This document shows, one piece after another, positions 33,604-42,596 of a DNA stretch of 64,000 nt. How positions within the stretch are numbered: position 1 is the first letter of the stretch; every line of letters starts with the position of its first letter. The notes below the pieces were generated by a model. It saw only the letters and a list, made by a program, of their open reading frames with translations, was not told the DNA's origin and did not search any database. The position numbers and the translations under genes are program-made. The DNA comes from JAXMBN01 sp046349875 (GTDB lineage Bacteria > Planctomycetota > Planctomycetia > Pirellulales > Pirellulaceae), in assembly GCA_046349875.1 (NCBI GenBank), contig JAXMBN010000028.1, positions 14,509 to 78,508 of the forward strand, written 5' to 3'.

Positions 33604-36423
33604 TTAACGCTTGCTCTTGGTGGCAGTCATCTTGGTCTTGGTGGCACCCTTGGCTGGGGCGGAAGCCTTGACCTTGGTTGGGGCCTTGGATCCATTCAAG
33701 CTTGGATCTCGCAGGGCTGCTTGTGCCGCGGCCAATCGAGCGATCGGAACGCGGAATGGAGAGCAGCTCACATAGTTGAGCCCGATGTTGTGGCAGAACA
33801 CGACCGAAGCTGGGTCCCCACCGTGCTCACCGCAGATACCGATCTTCAACTCAGGTCGCGTGGCACGTCCCTTGTCGACACCAATCTTCATGAGCTGGCC
33901 TACACCCGTGGTGTCGACCGAGGCAAATGGGTTGGCCTTGACGATTTCCAAATCTTGATAGCCAGGCAAGAACGAACCGCTGTCATCACGGCTCATCCCC
34001 AAGCAGGTTTGGGTCAAGTCATTGGTTCCAAACGAGAAGAATTCTGCCGATTGCGCGATCTCATCGGCGGTCAAAGCACCGCGAGGTACTTCGATCATGG
34101 TGCCTACCGAGTAAGCGAACTTCTTGCCGGTTTCCTTCATTACTTCGGCTGCAACGCGGTGGATGATTTCCACTTGCAGGTCGAGTTCCTTTTTGAAGCC
34201 AACCAGTGGAACCATGATCTCTGGTTTCACTTTGATGCCTTCCTTCAGAACCGCAGCAGCAGCCTGGAAGATGGCGCGAGCTTGCATTTCGGAAATCTCA
34301 GGGCGAATGATACCAAGTCGGCATCCGCGGAAACCGAGCATCGGGTTGAACTCGTGAAGTTCGTGAACCATCTTGGCCACTTCATCAACCTTCACGCCCA
34401 ATTGCTTGGCGACTTCTTCTTGACCCTTCTTGTTATCGTTCTGTGGGAGGAATTCGTGCAACGGTGGGTCGAGCAACCGAATGCAAGCAGGCAAACCATT
34501 CAGCGAACGGAAGATGCCTTCAAAGTCCTTTTGTTGATAAGGCAGCAGCTTCGCAAGAGCCTTCTTTCGATCGTCTTCGCTCTTGGAAAGAATCATTTGT
34601 CGAACAGCGATGATACGATCGCCTTCGAAGAACATGTGTTCTGTTCGGCAAAGACCAATACCTTCGGCACCGAATGCGACTGCGTTGACCACTTGATCCG
34701 GTTGGTCGGCATTGGTTCGAAGTCCAAGCTTGCGGTACTTGTCAGCCAACTTCATGATGAAGTTGTAATATTGGAAGACCTTGCTATCAGCAGGCTTCAG
34801 AGTCTTGGCAACCAAGACTTGCTTGAGTTCGCTATCGGCAGTGTCGATCTTGCCGTTGAAGACTTCACCGGTCGATCCATTGATGCTGATGAAATCGCCT
34901 TCCTTCAAGGTCGTGCCTTTGCACTTGAGCGTTCCCTTGTGGTAGTCGATTTCGATGTCGCCTGCACCTGCAACGCAGACCTTGCCCATCTGACGGGCGA
35001 CCAATGCAGCGTGGCTCGAAACACCACCGCGGCAGGTCAAAATCCCATCCGATGCAATCATTCCACGCAGGTCTTCAGGGCTCGTTTCGATACGAGCCAA
35101 GACGACGTGCTGGCCTTTCTTGGCGAGCTCTTCAGCCTTGGTGGCGGAGAATACAACCGCGCCCGACGCTGCACCTGGACCCGCTGGAAGACCGGTCGCC
35201 ATCATGCGACCATCTTTCTTAGCCTTCGCATAAGCGGTGGTGTCGAAGATCGGTTGCAAGAGTTGGTTGAGCGCTTCAGGGTCGCCCGACTTGATCGCAT
35301 GCTCTTCCGACATCAGCTTTTCTTTGACCATGTCGTGAGCGATCTTGACATAAGCCAAAGCGGTTCGCTTTCCATTGCGGGTCTGAAGCATGTACAGCTT
35401 CTTCTTCTCAATGGTGAATTCGAAGTCTTGGACATCGCCAAAGTTCTTCTCAAGGGTCTTGCGAACTTCGGTCAGTTCCTTGTACGCAGCGCCGATGATC
35501 TTGTCCTTGGCCATTTCAGCGATCTTGAGCGGTGTGCGAACACCGGCCACAACGTCTTCACCTTGTGCGTTTACTAGATACTCGCCATAGAAGACGTTTT
35601 CGCCGGTTGCAGGGTCACGTGTAAAGGCAACGCCGGTCGCGCTGTCTTCACCCATGTTGCCGAACACCATGCTCTGTACGTTGACTGCGGTGCCCCATTC
35701 ATCAGGAATGCGGTACTTCTGACGATAGAGAATGGCTCGCTCGTTCATCCAGCTGCCAAACACAGCTGCAATCGAACCTTCGAGTTGCTTCATCGGTTCG
35801 TTGGGGAATGCCTTGCCGGTTCGCTCTTTGATGAGCTTCTTGTATCGCTTTACCAACTCTTGGAGATGGTCCGCAGTGAGATCGGTATCTTCAGTGACCT
35901 TCACTTCTTTCTTGAGCTGATCCATCACTTCTTCAAATGGCTCATGCTCATGTTCGTGACGCTTTTGAACGCCCATCACCACGTCGCCATACATTTGAAT
36001 GAAACGGCGATAAGAGTCCCAAGCAAAGCGAGGATTGCCCGTTGCTGTTGCCAAGCCTTCCGTCGTGTTATCGTTGAGGCCAAGGTTGAGGATCGTGTCC
36101 ATCATCCCAGGCATCGAATCGCGAGCACCCGATCGAACCGAAACCAACAATGGGTTCTTGGGATCACCGAACTTCTTGCCGGTTTCTTTCTCCATCCACT
36201 TGATGGCCTTTTCAAGATCCGCTGGTAGCTCCGTTGGGAACTTCTTTCCCGCTTTGTAATAATGCACACACACTTCGGTAGTGATGGTAAAACCAGGAGG
36301 AACTGGCAAGCCGATCTTGGTCATCGCAGCCAAGTTGGCTCCTTTGCCTCCAAGCAGCGCCTTCATATCGCCGGAACCATCGGTCTTAGATTTTCCGAAG
36401 TAGTAGATCAACTTATTAGCCAT
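33604..36423 (-). CDS. ppdK: Pyruvate, phosphate dikinase
   Basis: Reversibly converts pyruvate, ATP and Pi to PEP, AMP and PPi, linking glycolysis and gluconeogenesis. The 939-residue protein has the ATP-grasp start GGKGANLAAMTKIGLPVPPGF, VSVRSGARDSMPGMMDTILN, the phosphohistidine loop TCRGGVSSHAALVAR (H471), and the TIM-barrel part with GTNDLTQTCLG and the catalytic Cys in ICGEHGGDP. A Lys/Ala/Thr-rich tail of about 30 residues extends past the usual C-terminus. It ends at a strong terminator and looks monocistronic. Confidence 0.97.
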   Translation of the reverse strand: MANKLIYYFGKSKTDGSGDMKALLGGKGANLAAMTKIGLPVPPGFTITTEVCVHYYKAGKKFPTELPADLEKAIKWMEKETGKKFGDPKNPLLVSVRSGARDSMPGMMDTILNLGLNDNTTEGLATATGNPRFAWDSYRRFIQMYGDVVMGVQKRHEHEHEPFEEVMDQLKKEVKVTEDTDLTADHLQELVKRYKKLIKERTGKAFPNEPMKQLEGSIAAVFGSWMNERAILYRQKYRIPDEWGTAVNVQSMVFGNMGEDSATGVAFTRDPATGENVFYGEYLVNAQGEDVVAGVRTPLKIAEMAKDKIIGAAYKELTEVRKTLEKNFGDVQDFEFTIEKKKLYMLQTRNGKRTALAYVKIAHDMVKEKLMSEEHAIKSGDPEALNQLLQPIFDTTAYAKAKKDGRMMATGLPAGPGAASGAVVFSATKAEELAKKGQHVVLARIETSPEDLRGMIASDGILTCRGGVSSHAALVARQMGKVCVAGAGDIEIDYHKGTLKCKGTTLKEGDFISINGSTGEVFNGKIDTADSELKQVLVAKTLKPADSKVFQYYNFIMKLADKYRKLGLRTNADQPDQVVNAVAFGAEGIGLCRTEHMFFEGDRIIAVRQMILSKSEDDRKKALAKLLPYQQKDFEGIFRSLNGLPACIRLLDPPLHEFLPQNDNKKGQEEVAKQLGVKVDEVAKMVHELHEFNPMLGFRGCRLGIIRPEISEMQARAIFQAAAAVLKEGIKVKPEIMVPLVGFKKELDLQVEIIHRVAAEVMKETGKKFAYSVGTMIEVPRGALTADEIAQSAEFFSFGTNDLTQTCLGMSRDDSGSFLPGYQDLEIVKANPFASVDTTGVGQLMKIGVDKGRATRPELKIGICGEHGGDPASVVFCHNIGLNYVSCSPFRVPIARLAAAQAALRDPSLNGSKAPTKVKASAPAKGATKTKMTATKSKR

Positions 36424-36679
36424 GGCGCGGATCGAAACCTCGTCTATGCGCGGAAATAGAACTAGAAGATGGGCCTTGGCCCTCGCTGGCCAAAAAGTCT
36501 AGCCCGGGTCGGAAATCCCGTCAATTGGCAGACTTACGGCGACGAGACCTCGCTGATGCCCTAAATACCTGAGCTTCCCTACCCCTCTTCATCCATTCAT
36601 GCCATCCTTGCCCATCCACTTGTTGATAAAGGGGGCCAAGGATGACTTGGAAACCAACGAAACCGACGGAATATCATCC

Positions 36680-38629
36680 CTATTGGGAGTCAACGAGTCC
36701 GTTGAGTGTGAATCGGGATGTCATCAAGGCTGATGATGTGTTGGGCCCACCTTTAGAATTCTCACTAGGTTTCTGAAGCATCTTTGGGAATCCCGAACTT
36801 TGAAAGACCCAGAAGCTTGGCGATTTACCTGCTTCCGCCAATGCTTGCTCCATGGTTTCATCGCGCTTTCTCATCACAATCCCTGGCACATTGGTGCCTC
36901 GATTGGACCAAAGATCTTTCCCTTGCCAACGAAGGGTTACCGTAGAGGTATAAGAGTTGACGGTATACGTGCCGGCCATGTGGTATTCCACCTTTTCTTG
37001 TGTCGGGCCAGTGATCGTTGCAACCAACGAGATCGGAGAGTTGGCTACAACCTTGTAACCAGCATTCGCCGCAGCTGTCTTGAGAAAGCCCTCGGTCTTC
37101 GATTGGTGTTCGGCTGGAACTCCCTTCACGTCGATCGATACTTCTACACCCGGATGAATCAAGAAGAGACTTGGATTGTTTTGGCTCTTCTCTAGAAGCT
37201 TGATGGCTGTTGGGTGAGGAAAAGTGGCGGGCACCAAGAGTCCGCCCGAATCGGTTGAGAATCCCATGAATGAAACTCCACCAATGGTCTTCATCGGCCC
37301 CGCATCGCTGTAGTCGCACACCTGCAATTGCGAAGGCAAGTGAATCAACAATTTTGAATTCACAAGCACATAGTCTTCATCGGGATAATCGAGGCCATTG
37401 GGTGCAATGGGGCTGGTTGGAAAGTTGAGGTGTTTTTCCCATTCGCCTTTGATCAAATCAAGAATTCGAATATCGCCCATGTTCGAAAAGGCAAGCTTCT
37501 TACCGCTTGGACTAAATGCAAATCGCGGCCAACCGATGTGGACTCCATCCAGAACCTTTGAGCCAACAGATTCGCCGGTATCCGTCCTGAGAATGTTGAT
37601 CGTATTGCCACCAAGAACAGCAAAAAGTTTGCGATCGGTCGATAGCACGTAAGCACAATTGCTTCCGATATTGACGTGCCAAATCGGTTTGCGCTGAGCC
37701 AGATTCCAAAGAACCGCATGGCCCGTGTGGCTCATCGTCAATACGTTTTGATCGGTTATCGCATCGGCATATACGACACTTCCATTGGTCTTCTTGCCCC
37801 AGTCTTCACTATCATTTTGATAAGGAATCCAACTCGGCGAGCGTTCAATCTTCTTGTTGACGAATTTCCAGATTTGAACTTCATCTTGCGTTTCTCCCGT
37901 GCGATTGCCTCGGCCGTCAGCACATCCCACCATCAGCATCGTCGATCCATTGTTGAGAAGTGCTAAGGGACGCATGTTGGCATCCAGCGCTTCCGAGTGC
38001 ACTGCTTTTCCACTTACCAAATCAACCAATGAAATTCTCGATTGAGGCTTGGGAACCGCAAAGGAAACCGTGAATCCTACGGCAGCTCGTTTGCATGTTG
38101 GGTTGATGCAAAGTGGATGAATGCCCTCATGGAAACTTGCTTTCTTGGTGAGCGATGTTCGTTTGGCCTCGAAGGGAAGTTTACCATCCTCGGCCAAAGG
38201 CACGTTCCATTCACTCGTCGTGGAAAGGTGAATCTCTTCTGCCTCAGACCAATCGACGATCTTGGGAGTGGACCAATTGAACTCGGGTGAGGCTGCTGTG
38301 GTGGTAGTACCGCTTGCAGGCATGCTGCCAGTACTCTTGCTCGACCCTGGGTTGTCGACGACTTGAAACGGGCTCGAGCCCTGCTCCAGAAACTCTTGAT
38401 CCTTCTTGCTCAGTCGATTCACCGGAATCTTGACGTGCTTGCCTTCAGCAGTCTTGATGATCGCAGTGCCCTCTTGGACTTCGACCAAGCTTCCCACGAT
38501 CTTATGTTGTCCTGTGCTATCCACCCACTCGCGCTGATCTTGGGCCACGGTCCATCCAGCGCCCGATAGTGTCAAGGATAGAGAAGCCAAGCACGTGGCT
38601 ACCCGTTTCGCGATCTGTGTTGTGCGCAT
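36680..38629 (-). CDS. Secreted protein with SHD1 domain and WD40-like propeller
   Basis: A 649-residue exported protein: signal peptide 1-30, an SHD1 (SLA1 homology 1) domain at about 34-81 (REWVDSTGQHKIVGSLVEV), a low-complexity Ser/Thr/Gly linker, then a beta-propeller-like region (FAFSPSGKKLAFSNMGDIRILDL) and a C-terminal globular part. SHD1 domains are numerous in planctomycete secreted proteins, with no established function. Its start is 3 bp after the kinase stop, so it is the third gene of the sigma-kinase operon. Confidence 0.82.
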   Translation of the reverse strand: MRTTQIAKRVATCLASLSLTLSGAGWTVAQDQREWVDSTGQHKIVGSLVEVQEGTAIIKTAEGKHVKIPVNRLSKKDQEFLEQGSSPFQVVDNPGSSKSTGSMPASGTTTTAASPEFNWSTPKIVDWSEAEEIHLSTTSEWNVPLAEDGKLPFEAKRTSLTKKASFHEGIHPLCINPTCKRAAVGFTVSFAVPKPQSRISLVDLVSGKAVHSEALDANMRPLALLNNGSTMLMVGCADGRGNRTGETQDEVQIWKFVNKKIERSPSWIPYQNDSEDWGKKTNGSVVYADAITDQNVLTMSHTGHAVLWNLAQRKPIWHVNIGSNCAYVLSTDRKLFAVLGGNTINILRTDTGESVGSKVLDGVHIGWPRFAFSPSGKKLAFSNMGDIRILDLIKGEWEKHLNFPTSPIAPNGLDYPDEDYVLVNSKLLIHLPSQLQVCDYSDAGPMKTIGGVSFMGFSTDSGGLLVPATFPHPTAIKLLEKSQNNPSLFLIHPGVEVSIDVKGVPAEHQSKTEGFLKTAAANAGYKVVANSPISLVATITGPTQEKVEYHMAGTYTVNSYTSTVTLRWQGKDLWSNRGTNVPGIVMRKRDETMEQALAEAGKSPSFWVFQSSGFPKMLQKPSENSKGGPNTSSALMTSRFTLNGLVDSQ

Positions 38630-38632
38630 AGG

Positions 38633-40504
38633 TCACGGTTCTTTCGAAACAGAAATGGGTGGAGAAGAAATGTCGGTGGGGAAATCCACCGCCTGGAATG
38701 GATTTTCAGAAATGAATTCTTCAAAAGGACTGCGCGCAAGCAACGCCTTGGCCCGATCGGCAATAACCTTGTTCGAGTTTTGAGCAAGCTTGGCCACGGA
38801 ATTTAAAACGGCTTGAGAAATTTCAGCGGTAGGACGTTGTTGAAGTCGATCCAGCCAGTAGTCCAAATGTTTCTCGTTCTTCAAGTCGTCCAGCAGGACC
38901 ACTTCATCCAGTGCATCCAATGGGCCCGTACGATCGGGAGTTGTTCGATCAGGTACGGAGCGATCGGGAGTAGAACGATCTGTTGTTGCGTGCTCGCGAG
39001 CAGACGATTTTTCAGTAAGCAGCTCCTTGGAATTCGGTGTCGCAGCAGCTCTATTCTCTAATTCACTTTGGTCGAAAACAACATTCGCTTCCCTTGCAGA
39101 TTCGCTCATGATCTCGCGATGAGGTACTACTGTCTTTGTTTGTTCCGAATGAGTGTTCGATGAATCATGGGCCATCGTTTGAGTGAACGATGGCAACCCA
39201 GTTTTGCCAATCCAGAAAATGCCGAGTACCAAACTGACGATCGCCACGGCTGCCAACGCTATAGGGATCGAAGAGATCCCATGACGTGTATGAGTGGTGC
39301 TTGGCGTGGTCAGCAACACAGTAGGCAATTGATCGATGATGCCTTGTCGATAATCGATGCAGCCTTGGAGGATCTTGCTGAACTCATCGGCCGATGCAAA
39401 TCGCAAGGCTGGATCTTTGGCGAGCAGTTTCTCGATGAGAAGTTCCAACCATGATGGCAAGTCGGCTCGCCAGCGCGAGATCGGTAATGGTGCATCGTGA
39501 ATGATGCGATGGAGAGAACCGTAAAGCGTGTCGGAATGGAAGGGAAATCGTTGTGTCGCCATCCAGTACAACACACCCCCTAGGCTGAACATGTCCGAAG
39601 CGTGCGTGGCTACCATTCCGCGAGCTTGTTCCGGTGACATGAATTGAGGCGTACCTGCGATGAGTCCCGATTTGGATTGAAGGTCTTCATCGTAGGCACG
39701 TGCGAGACCGAAATCGGTGATGACGATTTGATGAAGGCCTTCTTCGATCAAAATGTTGGATGGTTTGATGTCGCGATGAACGACCCCTTTCTGATTGGCT
39801 TCCCTCAAGCCTAACGCGATTTGCATAGCTACTTCAAGGATATCATCCAGGCTGAACCGCTGCCTTTGTGCAAGCGACTCTAGCGTGCCATGCTCGAAGA
39901 GCGGCATCACCAAGTACGGCACATTCTTCCATGAATCAACGCTATAAATTGGGACAATGTTGGGATGTTTGAGTGCAGCGGCTGTTCGAGCTTCTCTGGC
40001 GAATCGGGATCGAGCGATGTCGCTTGATACTAAATGGGGACGCAACGTCTTAATCGCGACTTCGCGATGAAGGTCGACATCCAGCGCTCGCAAGACAAGA
40101 CCCATGCCTCCTTCACCCAGAATATCGATCACATCGAAGGACCCGAGGCGCCCCAGGTAACTTGCGTTCTGGGATGGATCGAGCCAATCACGCAGATACT
40201 TTCGAGTGGCATCGAGCGATTGGTGCGATAAGTCGAAAGTACTATTGGCTTGGGAAGCATCGATGAGCGTTGGAGCGACGGGGGTTCCGCCACGCATCGG
40301 ATCGGTTTTGGAATCGAGAAATGTGGTTGCTTGGCTCCAGAATTCCGTGGAAGCGGCCATTGATTCAAGAGTCGATTGGCACTGGTTGCATCCGTCCAAA
40401 TGCGATTCAAGTTCCAATAGATCTCCAGGAGGCAAACTGCCTTCCAAAAAATCGGCCCAAGGGAGCCGGTCGCAAGGAGATGTTGGGGATTTGGGAGATC
40501 GCAT
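38633..40504 (-). CDS. Membrane Ser/Thr protein kinase with N-terminal zinc-finger-like motif
   Basis: A 623-residue protein. An H-x3-C-x2-C motif (H35, C39, C42) like that of zinc-dependent anti-sigma factors precedes a kinase domain: glycine loop LGEGGMGLVLRA (129-140), K152, HRDIKPSN (243-250), DFG (264-266). One membrane segment lies at about 412-433. The extracytoplasmic part starts with Pro-Asp-Arg repeats (DR[ST]xP units, about 509-528). The gene follows an ECF sigma gene on the same strand; this sigma-kinase pairing with the anti-sigma-like motif suggests the kinase controls that sigma factor. An upstream TTG is possible as start. Confidence 0.88.
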   Translation of the reverse strand: MRSPKSPTSPCDRLPWADFLEGSLPPGDLLELESHLDGCNQCQSTLESMAASTEFWSQATTFLDSKTDPMRGGTPVAPTLIDASQANSTFDLSHQSLDATRKYLRDWLDPSQNASYLGRLGSFDVIDILGEGGMGLVLRALDVDLHREVAIKTLRPHLVSSDIARSRFAREARTAAALKHPNIVPIYSVDSWKNVPYLVMPLFEHGTLESLAQRQRFSLDDILEVAMQIALGLREANQKGVVHRDIKPSNILIEEGLHQIVITDFGLARAYDEDLQSKSGLIAGTPQFMSPEQARGMVATHASDMFSLGGVLYWMATQRFPFHSDTLYGSLHRIIHDAPLPISRWRADLPSWLELLIEKLLAKDPALRFASADEFSKILQGCIDYRQGIIDQLPTVLLTTPSTTHTRHGISSIPIALAAVAIVSLVLGIFWIGKTGLPSFTQTMAHDSSNTHSEQTKTVVPHREIMSESAREANVVFDQSELENRAAATPNSKELLTEKSSAREHATTDRSTPDRSVPDRTTPDRTGPLDALDEVVLLDDLKNEKHLDYWLDRLQQRPTAEISQAVLNSVAKLAQNSNKVIADRAKALLARSPFEEFISENPFQAVDFPTDISSPPISVSKEP

Positions 40505-40661
40505 TGCAGAAAAGGTCGAAGACAAAGAGGCAAAACGCGACTGATGTTGGGTTATACCCCGATCGCAAAATCCTCTGACTCAAAAACAGAAAAATTATTC
40601 TGAAATCTCGATCATGATAGCGTTCTGCTAACTCTCTTAAAGGCTCTGCGACGGGCACAAA

Positions 40662-41255
40662 TCACTGTGGTTCTTGCCGTTCAAGTTCCTCGCGAAGGCG
40701 TTTCATGACTCGGCTTCGCGCCGCATAGATGCTGCCGCGATGGCAGCCCAATTTCTGGGCCACTTCCTCCATACTCAAACCATCGACCATCGTCATCCAG
40801 AAAGCACTCCAAGTGACTGGAGCAAAATCGGCTTCGATACATCGAGCCGCCTGAAGAAAACGTTCGCGTTGGTACTCCCACTCCCAAAGCTCTTCATCGG
40901 GGTCGGTGGCCGGTGTCATGGCTAATAAGTCGTTTTGGGATGCACCTCCAATTCCACGTTCTCGAAGCCCGCGTTGGATGGCCTTGATCGCGGCATTGCG
41001 GGTCACGGTATACAGCCAGGTTCGAAACATGGCTCGATCAGGATCGTGGGGACGAGCCTGCAATGCAGATGCCGTCGAGAAGAGAACTTGTTGCGTGAGA
41101 TCCTGGGCATCGGCATCTTGCAATCCACATCGCCGTGCAGCACGGTAGATGACCGGACTGTAGAGAGCGGCAAACTCTACCCATGCCTCATGGTTTGAGG
41201 CATCGCGGACTCGCAGCAAGAGACTCGTGCGAGTATCAGGAGTTAAAGGATCCAT
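40662..41255 (-). CDS. ECF-type RNA polymerase sigma factor
   Basis: A 197-residue sigma-70 family protein with region 2 (DAQDLTQQVLFSTASAL, RAMFRTWLYTVTRNAAIKAI) and region 4 with its helix-turn-helix (DGLSMEEVAQKLGCHRGSIYAARSR). No other domain. It lies upstream of the zinc-finger kinase gene with a 157-bp gap and is probably regulated by it. Promoter targets unknown. Confidence 0.92.
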   Translation of the reverse strand: MDPLTPDTRTSLLLRVRDASNHEAWVEFAALYSPVIYRAARRCGLQDADAQDLTQQVLFSTASALQARPHDPDRAMFRTWLYTVTRNAAIKAIQRGLRERGIGGASQNDLLAMTPATDPDEELWEWEYQRERFLQAARCIEADFAPVTWSAFWMTMVDGLSMEEVAQKLGCHRGSIYAARSRVMKRLREELERQEPQ

Positions 41256-41373
41256 GAATCGGAGACACTACCTGGAGCAAAAGGAGATCACCAAAGTGTC
41301 ACCTAGTATAGTTCATCGTGGGACGATCTAAACCAAGATCGAATACACGCGTTCGCCTATCGTATGGATCGGT

Positions 41374-42594
41374 TCATTTTGGGGAAAGGACTGTTGCCGC
41401 ATACGCGGAGTGCCATTGGTCGACCGCGGGAGCGTCGAGCGGACCATCTGCCGCGATATACCGATAATGGGATACTCGCGAGGCACCTGGTTCGCGAATG
41501 AACTCGCCAAGGACCGGTGGTGAAAAAACATAGTAGGGCTTGTCGGGATGGAGCCGTACCGGTTCGGGACCGCGGAAGTTTTCTGGGTGACTCATCGCGA
41601 TCACATGACATACCGCATCGCCCAATTTCCCTTCGATCGCTACCCAATTCGGACGCGTGTGATTTCCTTCGACGCGATTCTTGAGTTCATTGGTGGTCAA
41701 CCGAGCTCCTTCTTTTCCAAGCCATTCCTCGCGACCTCGAAAAGCCATTCCGCCATAGTGGTATTGATGCACGGTAAGAGGTTGATCGGCAATGCACGTC
41801 TCGAGGCTTTCAATATCGACGATATGGCGTTGAGCAACATTCCAAACGCGGAAAGTGAGTACGTCTCGAAGGACCGGAATCTTTTTGCCATCTTGAAGTG
41901 CCGAATGGATCAATGACACCGTGGCTTGACCCACGATCGGACCCTGATGCGTAGCGATCAACTTCTCATGTTCCACATGGCCCGTCCTTTCCTTTTGGTT
42001 CCAAAAATCGACCTTCTTACCTTGGAAGGACGTGTTCACCCAAGCACGAAAGATTCCATGTTGGTGCGCATGGTCGGCTGGAAATTCGGCCGTAACGATT
42101 TGTCCCGCCGGAGTTTTCAGAGGATGAATGTGGCCACTATGGGCAAAGACGGCATCGATGTTCGACGGTGGCATCACCGTTTCGAGAGGATACTCCATCA
42201 CGACATTCGTTCCGATCGTGATCGAAAGTCGATGAGGTTCTTGCAATTCGCGTACTTGGACAGAAGGCCAAGTATCGCGATTGCGAGGGTCGGGTTCGAG
42301 TCGCAAACGCCGCGGGTGATTGCCGGGAGGAATGATCATGGCTACCTGCCGATGTTCGCGATCGATCCATTGAACAGGTAGGTTTTCAAGATTGGCTACG
42401 CACCATTCCGCTTGCGTCGATGCCGCTCCTGGAAGATTCAAAAGCATGGGACCCGGCGCGAGTTGCTTCACATCGATCTCAATCGCTTGATCTTGCCAGG
42501 CCACAAGTGGACGACTGCATTGCAGCCAGCTCGCTAAGGCAACGCATAGAACCCATCCACTTCGGACGATCGGGGAATGCAACGCACTCAGCAT
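41374..42594 (-). CDS. DUF6807 (PmoA-like) family secreted protein
   Basis: A 406-residue protein with an N-terminal signal segment (SGWVLCVALASWLQCSRPLVAW). The central part carries the family pattern HSGHIHPLKTPAGQIVTAEF followed by DHAHQHGIFRAWV and a His-rich second half (VHQYHYGGMAFRGREEWLG). Many databases call these PmoA-like, but they are not methane monooxygenase; a carbohydrate-related role is suspected. It starts 2 bp after the stop of nupC, so the two form an operon. Confidence 0.82.
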   Translation of the reverse strand: MLSALHSPIVRSGWVLCVALASWLQCSRPLVAWQDQAIEIDVKQLAPGPMLLNLPGAASTQAEWCVANLENLPVQWIDREHRQVAMIIPPGNHPRRLRLEPDPRNRDTWPSVQVRELQEPHRLSITIGTNVVMEYPLETVMPPSNIDAVFAHSGHIHPLKTPAGQIVTAEFPADHAHQHGIFRAWVNTSFQGKKVDFWNQKERTGHVEHEKLIATHQGPIVGQATVSLIHSALQDGKKIPVLRDVLTFRVWNVAQRHIVDIESLETCIADQPLTVHQYHYGGMAFRGREEWLGKEGARLTTNELKNRVEGNHTRPNWVAIEGKLGDAVCHVIAMSHPENFRGPEPVRLHPDKPYYVFSPPVLGEFIREPGASRVSHYRYIAADGPLDAPAVDQWHSAYAATVLSPK

Positions 42595-42596
42595 GA

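Noticed and set aside
33550..35577. Very long open frame (675 codons) on the plus strand opposite ppdK
   Set aside because: It lies entirely antisense to a clearly conserved gene and starts inside its terminator; its protein has no recognisable motif. It reflects the codon usage of ppdK.
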